Positions 45,985 through 59,662 of a DNA stretch of 64,000 nt are shown piece by piece. A model generated the notes under the pieces. That model was not told the origin of the DNA. It worked only from the letters and a program-made list of their open reading frames with translations, and ran no database searches. The stretch is taken from positions 17,664,278 to 17,728,277 of the forward strand of contig CM022678.1 of assembly GCA_012295275.1 (NCBI GenBank), in the 5' to 3' direction. This DNA comes from Chrysomallon squamiferum (Eukaryota > Mollusca > Gastropoda > Neomphalida > Peltospiridae). A program made the position numbers and the translations under genes. Within the stretch, counting starts at the first letter, position 1. Each line of letters opens with the position of its first letter.

Positions 45985-47959
45985 CTGGTGTAAAAAGATT
46001 TATTTTTGTGTTGCTTGTTTTGTTTTGTTTTTATTTGTATTTATAAAAAAATAATAATAATAAATAAAAATAAAAAGATCGTATTAATCACAAATTTCTT
46101 ATATCATAATCAATCCTAGATTTTTACTGTTTTGATTATTTGCTGAGCAATACTCCAGATCATGAAGTAACTGAATATTAAATTACATTTAAATAATAAT
46201 ATTTCATAACATCAATATGGTAACAAAAAACAAATATTTAAACAATTTAAAATGCATTTATTCATAAATGGATTTCAGTCTTGACCTGAAAATTGCTATA
46301 AACATACAGCGTTAATTATTAATTTAATTTGATGATCAAAGGAAAGCAATGAACTGTATACTTATTAACATGGTTACTGGTTTGAAGAGAACTGTCAAGA
46401 ACTATTTTACAATAAAACTAACATTAATAAAATATAAAATTTCACTTTACAGTTTAAAAAAAAAGATAAAATAAACTTGTCTTCAAATAATAGATTCAGT
46501 AAATATTATCTTTAATGCTTACCAAAGAAATATATATACATATTATAATGTATGAAGATCTGTACTTGATCAAAATAAATATTCCACAAAATAAAAATTT
46601 TAAAAAAATTAAAAAAAAGAAGATGCTTTACGTTATGTTTCAAATGGTTTTATGCTGCCCACTCTTAATTGATAATAATGTATATCAACAAAAGATTACA
46701 GTTTAAAAATAAACAATTCTGTCATTGTTCTGTTGTCATGTTCTCACTGAATTCAGGATGGACTAAAGCTTTTTATCTAATAATACCAAAAAGCAAATAA
46801 TTAAAAAAATACAGAACTACCAGTCAACCATGTATTCAATAAGGACAATTCCAGTTGTAAAGAAGTGAAATGACATTGTCATACTTTATTATTAATAATG
46901 GTATGGCACCTAAAATAATAAAAAAAAAAAATAAAAAAAATTTTTAAAAAAAAAAATGGAATTTTATTAGACCACTATTTCTTAATGCCATATGTACATT
47001 TAATTAATACATTATAAAAAATACTTTGCTTTAAATGATGTTAAATTAACAATAATAACTTTCAAATCAATTTTTTTTATGAGACAATTCTTTCAATCTG
47101 CCAATGTACCATTAAATTAATACATTATTTATAAATAAGATTTATTTTTCCTTATAAATATTTCACTTTGTTACAACTGAAGCTAGGTTGAACAAAACAA
47201 TAAAATAAAAATGTATAAGTATAAAGAATTTTACTAGATCATTTATTTGCATAGCCTTTAATTAATCTATTCAGTAAATATTCTAAGTCAATTTTAAAAA
47301 CTTCAAGATATTTAGTCTAAAAAGTTTCTAAAAGGAACAGAATATTCAAATATTTCTTCTTCTGAGACTAAAAAATGCAGATTTTCAGTTAATGAAAATC
47401 ATTATGCATTATTTGAAATATTTTACAATATTTCCATTAATACTGAATATTTATATATATATATATACATACATATATGTATATATGTTTCATTTTCAGG
47501 TAGTAAAATTTTTTTTTTTTTCATTTTAAAGCTCATAATGGCAGCTCCTTAAATTAATTAATTAAAATAATAATAATAATATGAAAAAGTGTGTGTGTGT
47601 CTGTGAGTGTTTGTGTGTGTGTCTGTGTTTGTAACTAAAAGTTATAAACTAAAAATTATGAAACATTCAGTAAAAGTTTAGCAAGAAACGTATTCAATGA
47701 TTTTGCTGAATTTAAAAACTGAATATGTTAACACTGCAATGTACCACAGACACAAATGTGATTAAAATCTGACTGTTTTAATATTTTCAAAACACTCTGG
47801 AAACCATGAAAAACTGATCTCTCACACACACACACACACACAAACAAACACAAACTTATTAAATGCATATGCAGTATGGACAGTAAGACAAATTGTTGGG
47901 GTTTTTTTGCCCAGAGATATTCTGGATTTCTATTCATAAGACTGAGATGATGCTGACAT

Positions 47960-47990
<31 letters not shown>

Positions 47991-48944
47991 CCCTCTTAAG
48001 AAATTCACCATTTTTATCTCTGGAATATGACCTAGCATTAACTACAAACACATTCTCATTCTTTTACTTTCTCTCCATCCACCCTCCCCCTCTCTGTTGG
48101 ACTCATTCATCCCCCCTCCCACCTCTCCAAACATGCAAACTCTCAGGATGGACAGACAGACAGACAGACAGACCTTATTAACAAGAATAAAACTAACCTC
48201 AGTCACATTGTAGTCTGTTAATCCTGTGACAGCATACTGAACTAATCGTATTAACTCAAAGGATGATTTTTGAGTAAAACATCATTTCCATTAGTGATTT
48301 GTTATCTTTGAAAACAACTGCACCGAGTTTGGTTAAACTTAATCAACAGAAATTGTAATCATACTTTCACTATCAAGTAAAGTATATTATAACTGCACTT
48401 TCATTTTCACTTTCAAATTAATATAGATTTTTGATTCTGAAGTATTTTAAGATCAGTGCCTCACTTTGATATGAAATGTATAAGAGTAATTTCTTTTTTA
48501 ATGTGAATTATGACTGGATTTTCACTTTCAAAAAAGAAATGTATTATATATTTTCACTTTCTATTTCAATTAAAGTTCTTTTTATTGTATATTCATTTTG
48601 AAGCAATGAATATCATACTGTAGATAGTTTCTTTTTTTTTTTTTTTGAAGTAAAGAGTGTTATAGCAGAACTTACACTTTCACATAAAGTTCAATTTGAT
48701 TTTCCTATCACTTTCACTTTCTGATTGTAATAAAACTTTACTAAAGTAAAAATTTATTAAGATTTTTGATAAACTACATTTCAACTTTTGTTTCATTTGC
48801 GTCTCAAGTAAATTTAAAATTCACTTTCAAGGAATGTGACCATGTTTTCAGTTTCACTCTCAAGTAAAATATATTTTGGTTTTACTTTCACTTTCAGTTT
48901 GATTTGATTGTATTTTCTGCATGCTATGTCAGTAAAGTGCTGTG
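45985..48944 (-). other. Intergenic tail and probable 3' UTR of the RS-domain gene
   Basis: No coding exon identified. It contains AT-rich sequence, a poly-T tract (47962-47990), a (CA)n tract (47823-47845), a pyrimidine-rich patch with CCCTCC runs (48060-48130) and a block of GAAAGTGAAA-type motifs (48360-48900, minus strand). Several minus-strand AATAAA signals exist (for example near 46258), none decisive. Confidence 0.35.
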
Positions 48945-51900
48945 TTATGTGTCGTTTGTTGTACTGGATGGTTTTTCATCTTCAGTTTTCTCCCACAGGT
49001 AAAACATGTCGTGTTTCCAGTGTCCTCGCTCGTCTAAAGGTTTGTCTGGAAAAACAAATAATTAAAATGTTATTTTAATCTTCTCACATCATGTTAACAT
49101 TTATTTGTATGTATGTTTGTATGTGTGTATGTGTATGTATCTATGTATGTATGTATGTATGTATGTATATGTGGCTGTCTGTGTGTTTATGTTTATGTAT
49201 GTAATGTGTATATGTTGCACACTTTCATGCATGTTTCTATGTATATATAGGTTGATATGTGTATCGCACCTTTTTTTTTTACACATATTTCATAATATTT
49301 ACACTCATTCTATCACAATACAGTTTCCCACACAAAATTCACAGAAGTAAAAATCAGAAATTAAAATGCCACTTAACTCTCTGTCAATCTTATTTTAAGT
49401 TTCATTTTTTTAATTTCCTGCCAACAATGTAAATAAAACTAAATGAGAAATATGAATTTTTTAAAGACAATATCTTTAACATCACACTGCTTGGGTAACC
49501 TCACCTGCAGTGTTCATTTATGAAGGTAAGATTTTATAAAAGAACTTATGGCTGAATTTATTTATAACATTATCTACACCATTAAACAATTTATACATAC
49601 CATTATCTACACCATTATACAGTTTATACACACCATTATACAATTTATACATACCATTATCTAAACCATTATACAATTTATTCATACAATTATCTAAACC
49701 ATTATACAATTTATACATACCATTATCTACACCATTATACAATTTATACATACCATTGTCTACACCTCTGGTTGAAGTGAGACCACCGCGGTTCGGGCGT
49801 GACAGAGAGCCCCTGCCCCGGGGCCTGTTGTCACCCTGGTAACCTCGTCTTAGTCTACCAAACGACTCCCTGCAATAATTTACAAAAATTTATTTCATGT
49901 TCTTCTCTCCCCAGTTTCACAATAAAAACACACTTCAACAGATCTGTCTTATTTGTAGAAGTAATATTTAGACTAAAAAGAATTAGATTAAAACAACAAT
50001 TGCAGCGATGGTGTATGTATTTATGACATTTACTCAACTGTTACAAATCAAAAATAGATTTTAGAAAGTTTATTTACCACGTGCTAGATGTTACTTTAGT
50101 GTGTGTTTTAAAATTTTATTACAGTTTAGAATAATTATTTGTTTAATAATAATTTTTGTAAAATTACATTTATTTGTGCACCTGTTTGACAAGAAGTCGA
50201 CTAAATATCTCATTTATTCCACTGTTTTATTAAAAACTATTTAAAAAAAATAATAATAAATAAATAAATTTCATTTTATAATCTCAATATTCTATCTTCT
50301 TCTTTACTTGTCAAAAAAAAAAAAATATATAAATAAATAATAATAATAACAATGTATTAGAAGTTGGCTGTTATAGAATCATCATCAATCTACAATGGTC
50401 CTTTTACTTTCCTTTAACTTTTTAAATTATTTCTGTCCAGTGATGTAAGGAAATCATGGAGAATAACAAATTTGTGAAGTCACTGTGTATAGAATCCAGA
50501 CAGTCAGTTGAATGGTAATAATTTAATGTCACATGATGAATTATTTAATATTTGATTAATCTCCCAAACCCTGTGGACATTAGGCAAGATATTTCTCCTT
50601 ACAAATCTAAAATATTCATTTAACTGTTTTGAAATTAATCAGTAACAAATTAATGTCTGTGCTATCATATGATGAACTATTTTGTTTTGTTTCATGTTTA
50701 TTCTGTGACAAATGTAAGAGTGAGAAATTTATGTCACCTCAATCAAGGTAAAAATCTTAATTAAAGCTTTCAAATGTCTGGTTTTTTGTGACTAGTAAGT
50801 AATAAATTTACCTCTGATAGATTTTATTGTCATACGAAGAAGTATTTCGTCTCTGTGATCTGTCCCAGGTTTGTGATTGGTTACCACGGTTACTGTCCCT
50901 TGCACGACCCCTGTTAAAGCCACCACGCCTTCTTCCACGCAAACTCTGAACGGGAAAAACTTCTCTGTCATCATGCTGAAAAAAAAATTAAATACAAAAT
51001 TTTAAAATGTGAAACATTAATTTAACATTAAAAAAAAAATTAATATTTAAAACAAACAAAATTATTAATTTTTATTTATTAGTATAATTACTATTATTTT
51101 TTCATTATTTTTATTTATTAATTTTTATTTATTGGTATTATTATTGTTTTTATTTATTTGTTTCTTTTTTGTTTTTGTATTTTAAAAGCTTTTTAATTAC
51201 TTTATGTATGATGAGAAAATATAAAAAAAGTGCCATTTTTTCTTCAACAATAAACATGTACACATTGACGTCTGCTAATAAAAATAAAAATATATTATTT
51301 TATTTTATGACACACTGATAAATTTAATAACATTCACCAAGTTTTCACTTGAAATAAACAAAAGAATAACTTCACAGAACTCATAATACTGAACTGGAAC
51401 AGAAGTGTGTGGTGTTCTTAAAGTGAAATTCAAAGACAAATATTTAGACATTTGTATAAAAGTTTTATTCAACCACATATCGGCCATTTTGAATCAGTAT
51501 CTTCCACCATCTTTGAGGCATTTTTATGATTCCATCCTCCCAGGCATTTTCATGATTCCATCCTCCCAGGCATTTTTCTGAATGATGAGCTTGTTTAACT
51601 GTTACAACTTCTGTTCCAACCCAGCATAATGAAATACTTAAATTGTTCGTTCATACCGTAACAAATTTAAAAAATAAATAAATATAAATAATTTTACCTC
51701 AAAATAACTCTCTCCTTTAGGAATTATTTCTGGATTTTCCCTCCATGCTTCATATTTGTATTTGTCTAAAAATAAACATTCATAAAATGTTTTTTAAAAA
51801 GTCTCATAGCTTTTCAAACTGAATGAACAGACAAATGTACTATGGGACAGATGGACAGAAACAGTAAACAGGTAGATCAGAAATACTTAGTATTCCAAAA

Positions 51901-53263
51901 GCAAAATACAGAAATTTCATATGGAATTATTTCAAATCTAGAATATAATTTTTTTTTTTTTTTTTTTAAATACTATAATACAGTACTTTCAAAATATATC
52001 AAAAGTAAATGATTTTTACAATATGTAGTAAATGAAAATAAAAAGTGACTAAGATAGTACTGAATTAATAAAATATTTAACAAAAAATTATTAGAAAAGA
52101 ATACATCACTGCAGCAAACATGTTTTTTTTTTTAAATTTGCTCATAAAAATGAAAATCAAAAAGCATCATTTGACATGATTTAAGATACACAAACATGTA
52201 TACATATATACACACACACACACATACTTAAATACAGACAAACACTCATTTCTTTAGACATACTAACCTCACACAGTTATACATATTTATACAAAATATG
52301 TATCTATGTTCACATTTACTCATTTACATACATCCACAAACACACACACAAACATTCACAAACACTTAACACACACACACAGACAGACAGACAGACACTC
52401 ACCAACTCTTCTAGAAAAATCAGGTAACTGACGACCAGAATCACTTCTGCTTCGTGAACTGCCTGTAAAATAAAAAAAATCAGATCTTCGAATTTTGTAA
52501 TTTTAAAACTAACTCAAACAATAAAACATTTTCCTAGCACAATGTAAAACAAAAAAACAATTCTATCTTAAAAAAATATAATAATAAAACAAAATAACAC
52601 TTCACATTAATGCAATCCAGTAAATTATTATTTTTATGTGGACTATTTTTAATTATGAATTTAGCTGTTAGAGTGAAATAAAATAAAATAAAATAAAATA
52701 AAATAAAATAAAATAAAATAAAATAAAATAAAATAAAATAAAATAAATGCAACCCCAAATACCCCAAATTTATTTTCTCTTTAAAAAGAATATTTTTATT
52801 TTAATAAGACAGACAGATAAAAGTTAGTATTTCTAATTTTATTTTTTAATGAATAATTAAACAATTTCTTTTTCAGTTATTGTTATTTATTTTACTTCTT
52901 AAAATCATAAGATTTTATTCAAATAACAAATCTTCCCCACACATAAAGCTTTTAAATTAATTTTCTAAAAAAAAAATAGTTTTCTTTCATCCCAAACAAA
53001 CCTGACATTCTTCTTTCTCTCTCTACTATCCTCTCACTTCCTCCTCTGTCATCTGACCAGTTCTCTCTATCTCTGCTACTATCTGTCCTTCTGGCTTCTA
53101 TTTTAGCCCTGCAGAAAACAAAATAAAAATATGTGATCCATGAAGTGTGATATAATCAGTATTATTAATTGTTATTATTACTATTATCATTACTATTATC
53201 ATTACTATTATCATTATTATTACTATTATGATTATTATTATTATTATTATTAGTTATTATTAA

Positions 53264-53297
<34 letters not shown>

Positions 53298-56054
53298 TTT
53301 ATTATTATTATTATTATTGCTGTTGTTGTTGTTGTTGTTAATGTTATCAGTATTCAGAAGTGTACTTTACCTAGCGTCCATCCTGTGGTCAAACTGGCCT
53401 CGGTGGACCAGGTTGTGTCGAAGGTCATTGGGATTGTTTTGTATTCGTTCCATTTTAATTTGAGTTTTGTAACTCTGTCGATTGTGTCCGAAGTTTGGTT
53501 CGTACTTGAAATCTGGCTCAGTATCTAGTCTGAAAATGAAGAGATAATTAAAATAAAAAATAATAAAACCTAACAAAACCCACAGCCCATATAAAATATT
53601 ATAAATAAATATCAAACTCAGTGTAAAACTAATATTTTATGAAAGTGAAAATCAAACATAACAATTACTTTTAGGTTTTGATATTAATTTTATTATAGAC
53701 CTCATGTTATTTAGCAAATATTAAAAAGTCAGTAAACAATGCAAGAATACAAATAAACAAACATCTACTTCTTTCATTGCAGTTATTTCTTTTTTAAACA
53801 TCTGTTTCTTTCATTATATTATTATTAATTTTTAATTTTTGATTTAATTCCCATTCCATATCAACTAACTGTAAACTATTTCAGAATTTATATTTACCTG
53901 ATGTGCACCGTCTGCCCAACATGTCTGCCATGTGGAGAAGGACTCCTCTGTCTTGTGACCTCAAGATATTTCTCTCTCCATGGCGACCGACTGACCTCTT
54001 TTCTAATAAATGAAATTTTTTCATTTTAAAATCAAAGCCAGTGGATCATTTTTTAAAACTATTTTATTAAAAATCAAATAGAAACTGATGTTAAAAGTTC
54101 GATACTGTGCCTATATGAAACATACGAAATAAACTTTTAAAATATTAATTTAAGGAATATTTTTAATGTATAAAGGATTTATCGTCTAATAAAATACAAA
54201 AATAAATTTTAAAAAAGTAATTAATAATTTCAATCACAGATAAGACTAGTAACTGTTTGAGTATATTCAGATGGCAGTTAAATCAACAACTTAGCAATAT
54301 TTTATATAACAAAATCAAAATTAAAAAACAAAACAACATAATAGCAATTGGTGCATTTGTAAGAACACTGGATCCATAACTGAAAGTTTGCAGGTTCAAT
54401 ACCCTGGACCTGTGACACTGTTGTGTGGTGACTGCATTTCACTACAACATAATTAACAACTTGACAAGATGTGATGTTCTGTTTATGATTAGTGCATTGT
54501 GACATATGGCAGCATGGAGTGTATGCTTTCCCAGATGTGTGTGTTAGACAGAAAAATGAGTTAGGGAAATAATAAAATATGGTGTTTTGAGTCTGCATTA
54601 CCACTGGAATTATGTACTACCTAGGTGTCCAATGATGATGATGTTGAAGATAATAATAATAATAATAATAATAATAGTAACAATAATAAAAATAATAATA
54701 ATAATAATATTAATAATAGCAACAGTAACAAAAAAAACTAAAAATAGTAATAATACTAAATAATAATCTTAAATAAAACAGAATTAAAAAAATATTCTGT
54801 AAAAAAATAAATGTTTTTTCGTTAAATAAAGACCAAAATGAAATTCAAAAGATACCTTATTACACGAGGTGACCTCTGAGTCAGCTCATTATCATAATCT
54901 GATCTCTCGCGACTGCTTCCTCGCGAATGATTAGAGACATTTCTACTCCGGATCGGCTGAATACTGATGATTCTTCTTTCAAACACATCATCATCATCAT
55001 CATCCAGCCTATCATCATGGTGGAAAGCTTTAATCTCTTCACGATCGAATATCGGTTTCTTTCCTTCGCCAGTTCTGTGCACCATGACAAAAAAACTCGG
55101 ATCGAAAACATTAGAGACGTTTACAGTACTCGACGGGATACAGTTGCGAGACCGCTGGATTCCAATGGTTATGTTTTCCTCGAGAATCAAAGGCTTCTGG
55201 TCAACATTCTTAAATCTCTGGTTGAGAGTCTGTCGCAGAAAACCCGGCGAAAACTCTACGTTTGAGTCCAAACTCAAATTTTTGTCGTAATATTTTGAAT
55301 CTGCGGAGTGGGACTGGTTCAGGTGCATGCTGGGAGGTACATTCCGCACATCTTCTTGTTTCTGATGTTCGTAAACAACACTGCGAGAACTGAAAGTTTC
55401 GGTTTTTGTTGGCGATATATCTTTTTGGCTTTGCCATCTAACAATTTAAAAAAAATAAATGAATAATGTCCAACAATATTACTATGAAAAGAAAAATATT
55501 TATTTAATTGCATCTGCTACACAAATTTTTTAACTAATTAAATCCAAAGTAATTGCTGTTCCTTTAAAAATCCTTTTTAAGTGCAATACAGTTTCTTTTA
55601 ATAAGAATAAATACTAACCACTTATCATTAACAGAATCAAAAAAATAATAAAATAAAAATAACTAAACAATAAGTAAATAAAATTAATAATTACAAAAAC
55701 AATTTTAAAAATAAAAAATAATTTAAAAAATAATTATAATAATAATAATAATAACAAATAACTAATTATTTTAGAGTAAATAATTTAGGCTATAATTATA
55801 TACAACCAAAAATGTTTTTAATAAATACCTAAATATATATATAAATAAATAAATAAATGTGTTTCTGTGTTTACCGTTGTTTTTCTGGACTCAGATTCTG
55901 TTGCTGTAAGGAAGAATTATTTCTGTCATAAGTCTGAAAAGCTTCTTGTCTAGAAAAGTGAATTGGGGACCTAAAATTAAACACAACAAAGAGAGACAGA
56001 TGAAATCTGATCTACTCACTCATCTTAAATCCGAGAACAAGGAGACAAAGAATC

Positions 56055-56150
<96 letters not shown>

Positions 56151-57034
56151 AGAAAGACAGATACAGAAAAACAGTAACAGATGTAAAACCATCACTAGAC
56201 AGATGACTAACAGAAAGATAATTAGACAAAATGGTAAATGAAAAAAAAAAAGCTACAGCTACACAGACATGTGAATGCACGCAAGTGACAAATAAATACA
56301 CATATATACGTAAAGACATGAATACGCACGTACATATTCTCAGTGAGATTTCTCACCTGGGCTGTTTCTGCGGAGAAACGTACAACTGGTGACTCTGATT
56401 CGGAGAATGGCTTCTTTTCCTTTTTGGTGACACGTTCCTTTCGACACTTTCACTTCCTGGCTTTCTCCGATTTGATGACGGGGAAATTCTCCCCTCTCTG
56501 TTTTGCACTGACGAAGACCGTTGCTGTGGCGATGGAGACTTCTGTGCCAGTGATTTATTCTGTGTTCCCGGCGTCTGCGGTTTCCTCTCGGGTGATCGGT
56601 AACGTCTTTGAGGTGACTGTGACTTTCGACTAGCTGATCTAGACTTCCGTCTTGGTGATCGCGACTTTGTGCCTGGTGATCTCGATTTCTTTCGGGGCGA
56701 CCTAGAATACCTTCTGGGTGATCGAGATTTCTTCCTGGGTGATCTAGAATACCTTCTGGGTGATCTAGATTGCCATTTTGGTGACTTTATTCCTGGTGAT
56801 CTAGATCTCTTCCTGGGTGATCTAGACTTTCGTTTCGGTGATCGGTATCGTGTTACTGGTGATCTTGACCTTCTGGTGCCTGATCGAGATGGTCTCCATG
56901 GTGATCGAGATCTTCTCCTTTGATTGTCTGACTTTCCATAACCACTTGTCAATCGATGCCTTGGTGACTTTGACCTTGACCTTGACCTAGACCTTCGCTG
57001 GTTTCTTCGATAGTATGGTGATCTGGATCTGCTT
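48945..57034 (-). CDS. THRAP3/BCLAF1-family RS-domain protein, first exon(s) not found
   Basis: Exons in gene order: 56357-57034, 55875-55970, 54856-55437, 53898-54002, 53371-53529, 53002-53108, 52403-52462, 51698-51765, 50812-50975, 49754-49869, 48945-49045 (stop TAA). Every join is GT-AG and in phase, giving about 744 residues. The first exon is a 225-residue RS domain built of SRSPRR and SRSPRKK repeats. The 582-nt exon carries KKPIFDREEIKAF, an Asp run (D6) and RGSSRERSDYD. Then come YFE-HDDRE, an Arg/Gly-rich GRRRGGFNRGRARD, RPRGRGSLSRPNRGG and a tail HWKHDMF. The HDDRE, RGRG and W-x-HD order matches the C-terminus of THRAP3/BCLAF1, nuclear speckle and splicing or transcription cofactors. 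The RS exon starts in phase 2, so a short upstream coding exon with the ATG is still missing. Confidence 0.83.
49555..49766 (-). repeat. 33-bp in-frame tandem repeat across the RS-gene exon 10 donor
   Basis: Unit starts on the + strand at 49721, 49688 and 49655 are exactly 33 bp apart, with three or four shorter or diverged units further left. Each repeats the exon end (GTGTAGAYAATG) plus GTATGTATAAATTGTATAAT. Read through, each full unit encodes GVDNGMYKLYN. Confidence 0.85.
52676..52747. repeat. (AAAAT)n pentanucleotide array
   Basis: About 14 pure AAATA units in an RS-gene intron. Confidence 0.9.
54340..54600 (+). repeat. Possible tRNA-derived SINE in an RS-gene intron
   Basis: TTGGTGCATTTG (A-box-like) is followed 43 nt later by GGTTCAATACC, close to the B-box consensus GGTTCGANTCC. 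About 190 nt of non-repetitive body and an AATAATAAAATA tail follow. Confidence 0.4.
56059..56148. repeat. (AT)n then (GA)n compound microsatellite
   Basis: About 20 nt of AT then about 70 nt of pure GA in an RS-gene intron. Confidence 0.9.
56357..57034 (-). CDS. RS-domain exon of the THRAP3/BCLAF1-like gene
   Basis: 678 nt encoding about 75 Ser-Arg or Ser-Pro-Arg steps (SRSPYYRR, SKSPRHR, SRSPGTKSRSPRRKS). At the DNA level the middle is a tandem array of roughly 30-nt units containing GGTGATCTAGA or GGTGATCGAGA on the + strand, so the repeat grew by slippage and is likely length-variable. RS domains are substrates of SRPK/CLK kinases and drive speckle localisation. Confidence 0.82.
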
Positions 57035-59061
57035 CTACAAAACACAGATTGTTATTTTTAAATTACAAATTTATTTAAAATAAAATAACAAAGTATTAAT
57101 ACTGGCCATTCAAACATAAAACAAAATAACTGTTAAATTGTATCCTCGATGATGCCATCAACTATAATATAAGTTGTCTTTGCTTTCTTTTACTATTATT
57201 ATCATTAATTGTAGTAGCAGTAGTAATAAGCAGGTAACATTTAATAAAATTAAGGTAAACTGATGCATATGCCTGTATATTTGTCTGGGTGGCTATATTT
57301 GTATGTCTGAGTACAAATACAGGTTTTGTTTTATTTTTCTATTATATTAATGATCAACAGTTGTTTTTAACATTAACCAATATTGATAATAATTATTATT
57401 AACTAATTTTTTTTTCTAAATTCAATTTCCTATGCATCGTCATAAGATATATCAACTGATTCATATATCTGCAACAGTATTCAACTGCCTTTTTAGAATT
57501 TCAACATTTGCATCGGGCTAGAATGACAAAAATAACAAAAACAATGAAGTAATAAAACTTGTTTTAGAATCTAAGATCCCGTTTACATTTTATTTGCAAA
57601 TTCAAAACAATCATTTACATAAAATGCCAATAACTAAAAACCTCATATTTCTTTCCCTTTGAGCAAATGATGTCTGAGTTGGTACAATTAAAGTTTTTCG
57701 CAAAAAAGCATTTACTTTCTTCTCATATTCAGTTTTCGCAAAATCTGTACCGATTTCACCAAAATTGAACCGCCACGTTAATAAGGTAAAGGAATCAGTC
57801 AATTCAAAGTCGTTTTCGGGACTGATCGGAATATTTCCGACATTATCCGAATAAACAGATTATAATTTTATGGTTTAGAAGAGGTCACAATAAGCAATTT
57901 TGCCTTGCCCCCATTTGGGGTTTACAAATAAATATTTAATGAAAACGTCCACAAATATTTAAAAATAGCAAATCTTCATCCAACATTGATAAACTTTTTT
58001 TTTTTTTTTTTTTTAATAATCGGAAATATGCATATTTTTTAATGCTTACAAAATGTACGAACGAAATTCCCGAATCGACAGTTAATAATAAATACAAACA
58101 ACTGGACCTACTTTTATAATTTAATATTCATATTATTTATCATTTTTATTTAGGATCTGTTCTGTAACTGTTCTTAATAACGTTATAAATTAATGAAATA
58201 ATAGTTGTGTAACATGGTTAGAGTGGGAAAAAGAATACTAAATTTTAAATTTTGCAAGACTGAGCACGAAACAAAATGCCTCATCTTTTTAACTACTGTA
58301 TGAACTGTACGTAGCTTGACAACGTTATATTAATAAAGAAAAAGAAAAAAAAGAAAGAAAAGCACAACAAAGGTGTGTATACATGAACACACACACACAC
58401 ACACAATCTCGCATAGAGCTTCTCTTTTGTAGCCGCTTAAATACTTCCGCCTGTCTTTATCTCACACGCTTTTACACTCATAACTATAAATGCCATTCTC
58501 CCTGCAGCACACGTTCTCACAAGCATGCATGCACGTACTTGTGTGAATGTATATATATATATAGATATTCAGAGATGTATAGATGGGTACATTTTTTTCT
58601 TCAGCACAACCATTACCCTGCATTCCGCACCTGTCCCGTGTTATGCGCAGTCAATCGGAAATTTCACAATGGGACGTAACTCGGTCAGTCATTGTTACAG
58701 TACAAAAAGGTTTTACCCGCCTCAATGCACGAATAATATTTTAACTGGTTTTTTTTTTTTTTTTTTTTTGAAGAGAAATATACAGGACTATATTTCACGA
58801 TTATGTTAAATTTGTTATTGTTATGTGTTCGTTTTGTTGAGTGTATCCGGCTAATCATGTTTCAAGAAAGTCATCTCGACAGTACAGGCATCCATAGCAA
58901 CAGAACTCTCATCTTAAACAATCCTCCAAGTTTTTTTGTGGCGTTTTTCATAATGTTATTTTTTATTATTATTTTATTATTCTTCTTTTTGTTCTGAAAA
59001 TAGAATCTCATTGTAGCACGTGAGAGAGACAGAGACAGAGCGGGAAGTAATCAAAACGTAC
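57035..59061 (-). other. Presumed first intron and upstream sequence of the RS-domain gene
   Basis: The missing ATG exon was searched for here and not found. The region includes an unassigned minus-strand reading frame (about 57611-57850), CpG-bearing patches (57680-57860, 58050-58080, 58620-58690), a (CA)n tract (58386-58404) and poly-T runs (57980-58012, 58749-58768). Confidence 0.3.
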
Positions 59062-59395
59062 CGAATCGTAAAACTGCAGTGTTACCACTGCTACCATCAA
59101 CAGCTAAATGAATAGGTGTAAAACAAGGAGAACTTCCTTCTGTCAGGTTTTTTAACACTAAAATTAGAGATATTTTACTGGTCAGGCAAGTCATCATACC
59201 AAAGTCTGTGTGTCCAGGATATATGTGTCTGAACCTCTTTTGTATGTAATTTCTAAGCATTTGAAATACAAATACTATAATAGTATAAAGTAAGGTAAAT
59301 ATCCAAAGAGCCCTGAACTTTTTCTTATCTGTACATAACGGCCAAAAACTGTATCTTTTTAGTAAATCTGTTAAATTATATATAACTACACACAT
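59062..59395 (-). CDS. Unassigned possible exon, 111 residues with one hydrophobic segment
   Basis: A minus-strand frame opens at ATG 59395 and runs to a good donor, TTCG|GTACGT, at 59061/59062. It includes one likely membrane helix (ALWIFTLLYTIIVFVFQML, about residues 29-47) followed by a basic RNYIQKRFRH. I do not recognise it. It does not splice in phase to the RS exon at 57034 and the ATG context (next to a TTA repeat) is poor, so it may be an internal exon of another gene, a 5' UTR exon with a chance frame, or spurious. Confidence 0.22.
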
Positions 59396-59398
59396 TTT

Positions 59399-59452
<54 letters not shown>

Positions 59453-59559
59453 TATTATTATTATTATTATTATTAAGTTCCCGGCATGCCTAGGCCAAAA
59501 TGTCAGGCTTAAGCATACATTTGCATAACTCAGATTTTAATTAAATCTTCCTTACATTA

Positions 59560-59660
59560 GTATGAGAATGTCGTAACGAAGTGACGCAACTGGTAAAGGG
59601 ACCAATCAGAAAAGAATCTTGCTTTGTTAAAACAACCAATCAGCGACCTTCCTTCACTGT
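59560..59660 (-). promoter_or_regulatory. CCAAT-box pair, candidate promoter
   Basis: ACCAATCAG occurs twice about 34 bp apart (near 59600 and 59634) in a less repetitive, CpG-containing stretch (GTCGTAACGAAGTGACGC). Paired NF-Y type sites are usual in promoters. It would suit a minus-strand transcript starting near 59500, possibly the RS-domain gene. Confidence 0.3.
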
Positions 59661-59662
59661 CA

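Noticed and set aside
56669-56923. Plus-strand frame with repeated GDLDF units
   Set aside because: Antisense shadow of the RS repeat, which is in phase with its neighbours and matches a known family.
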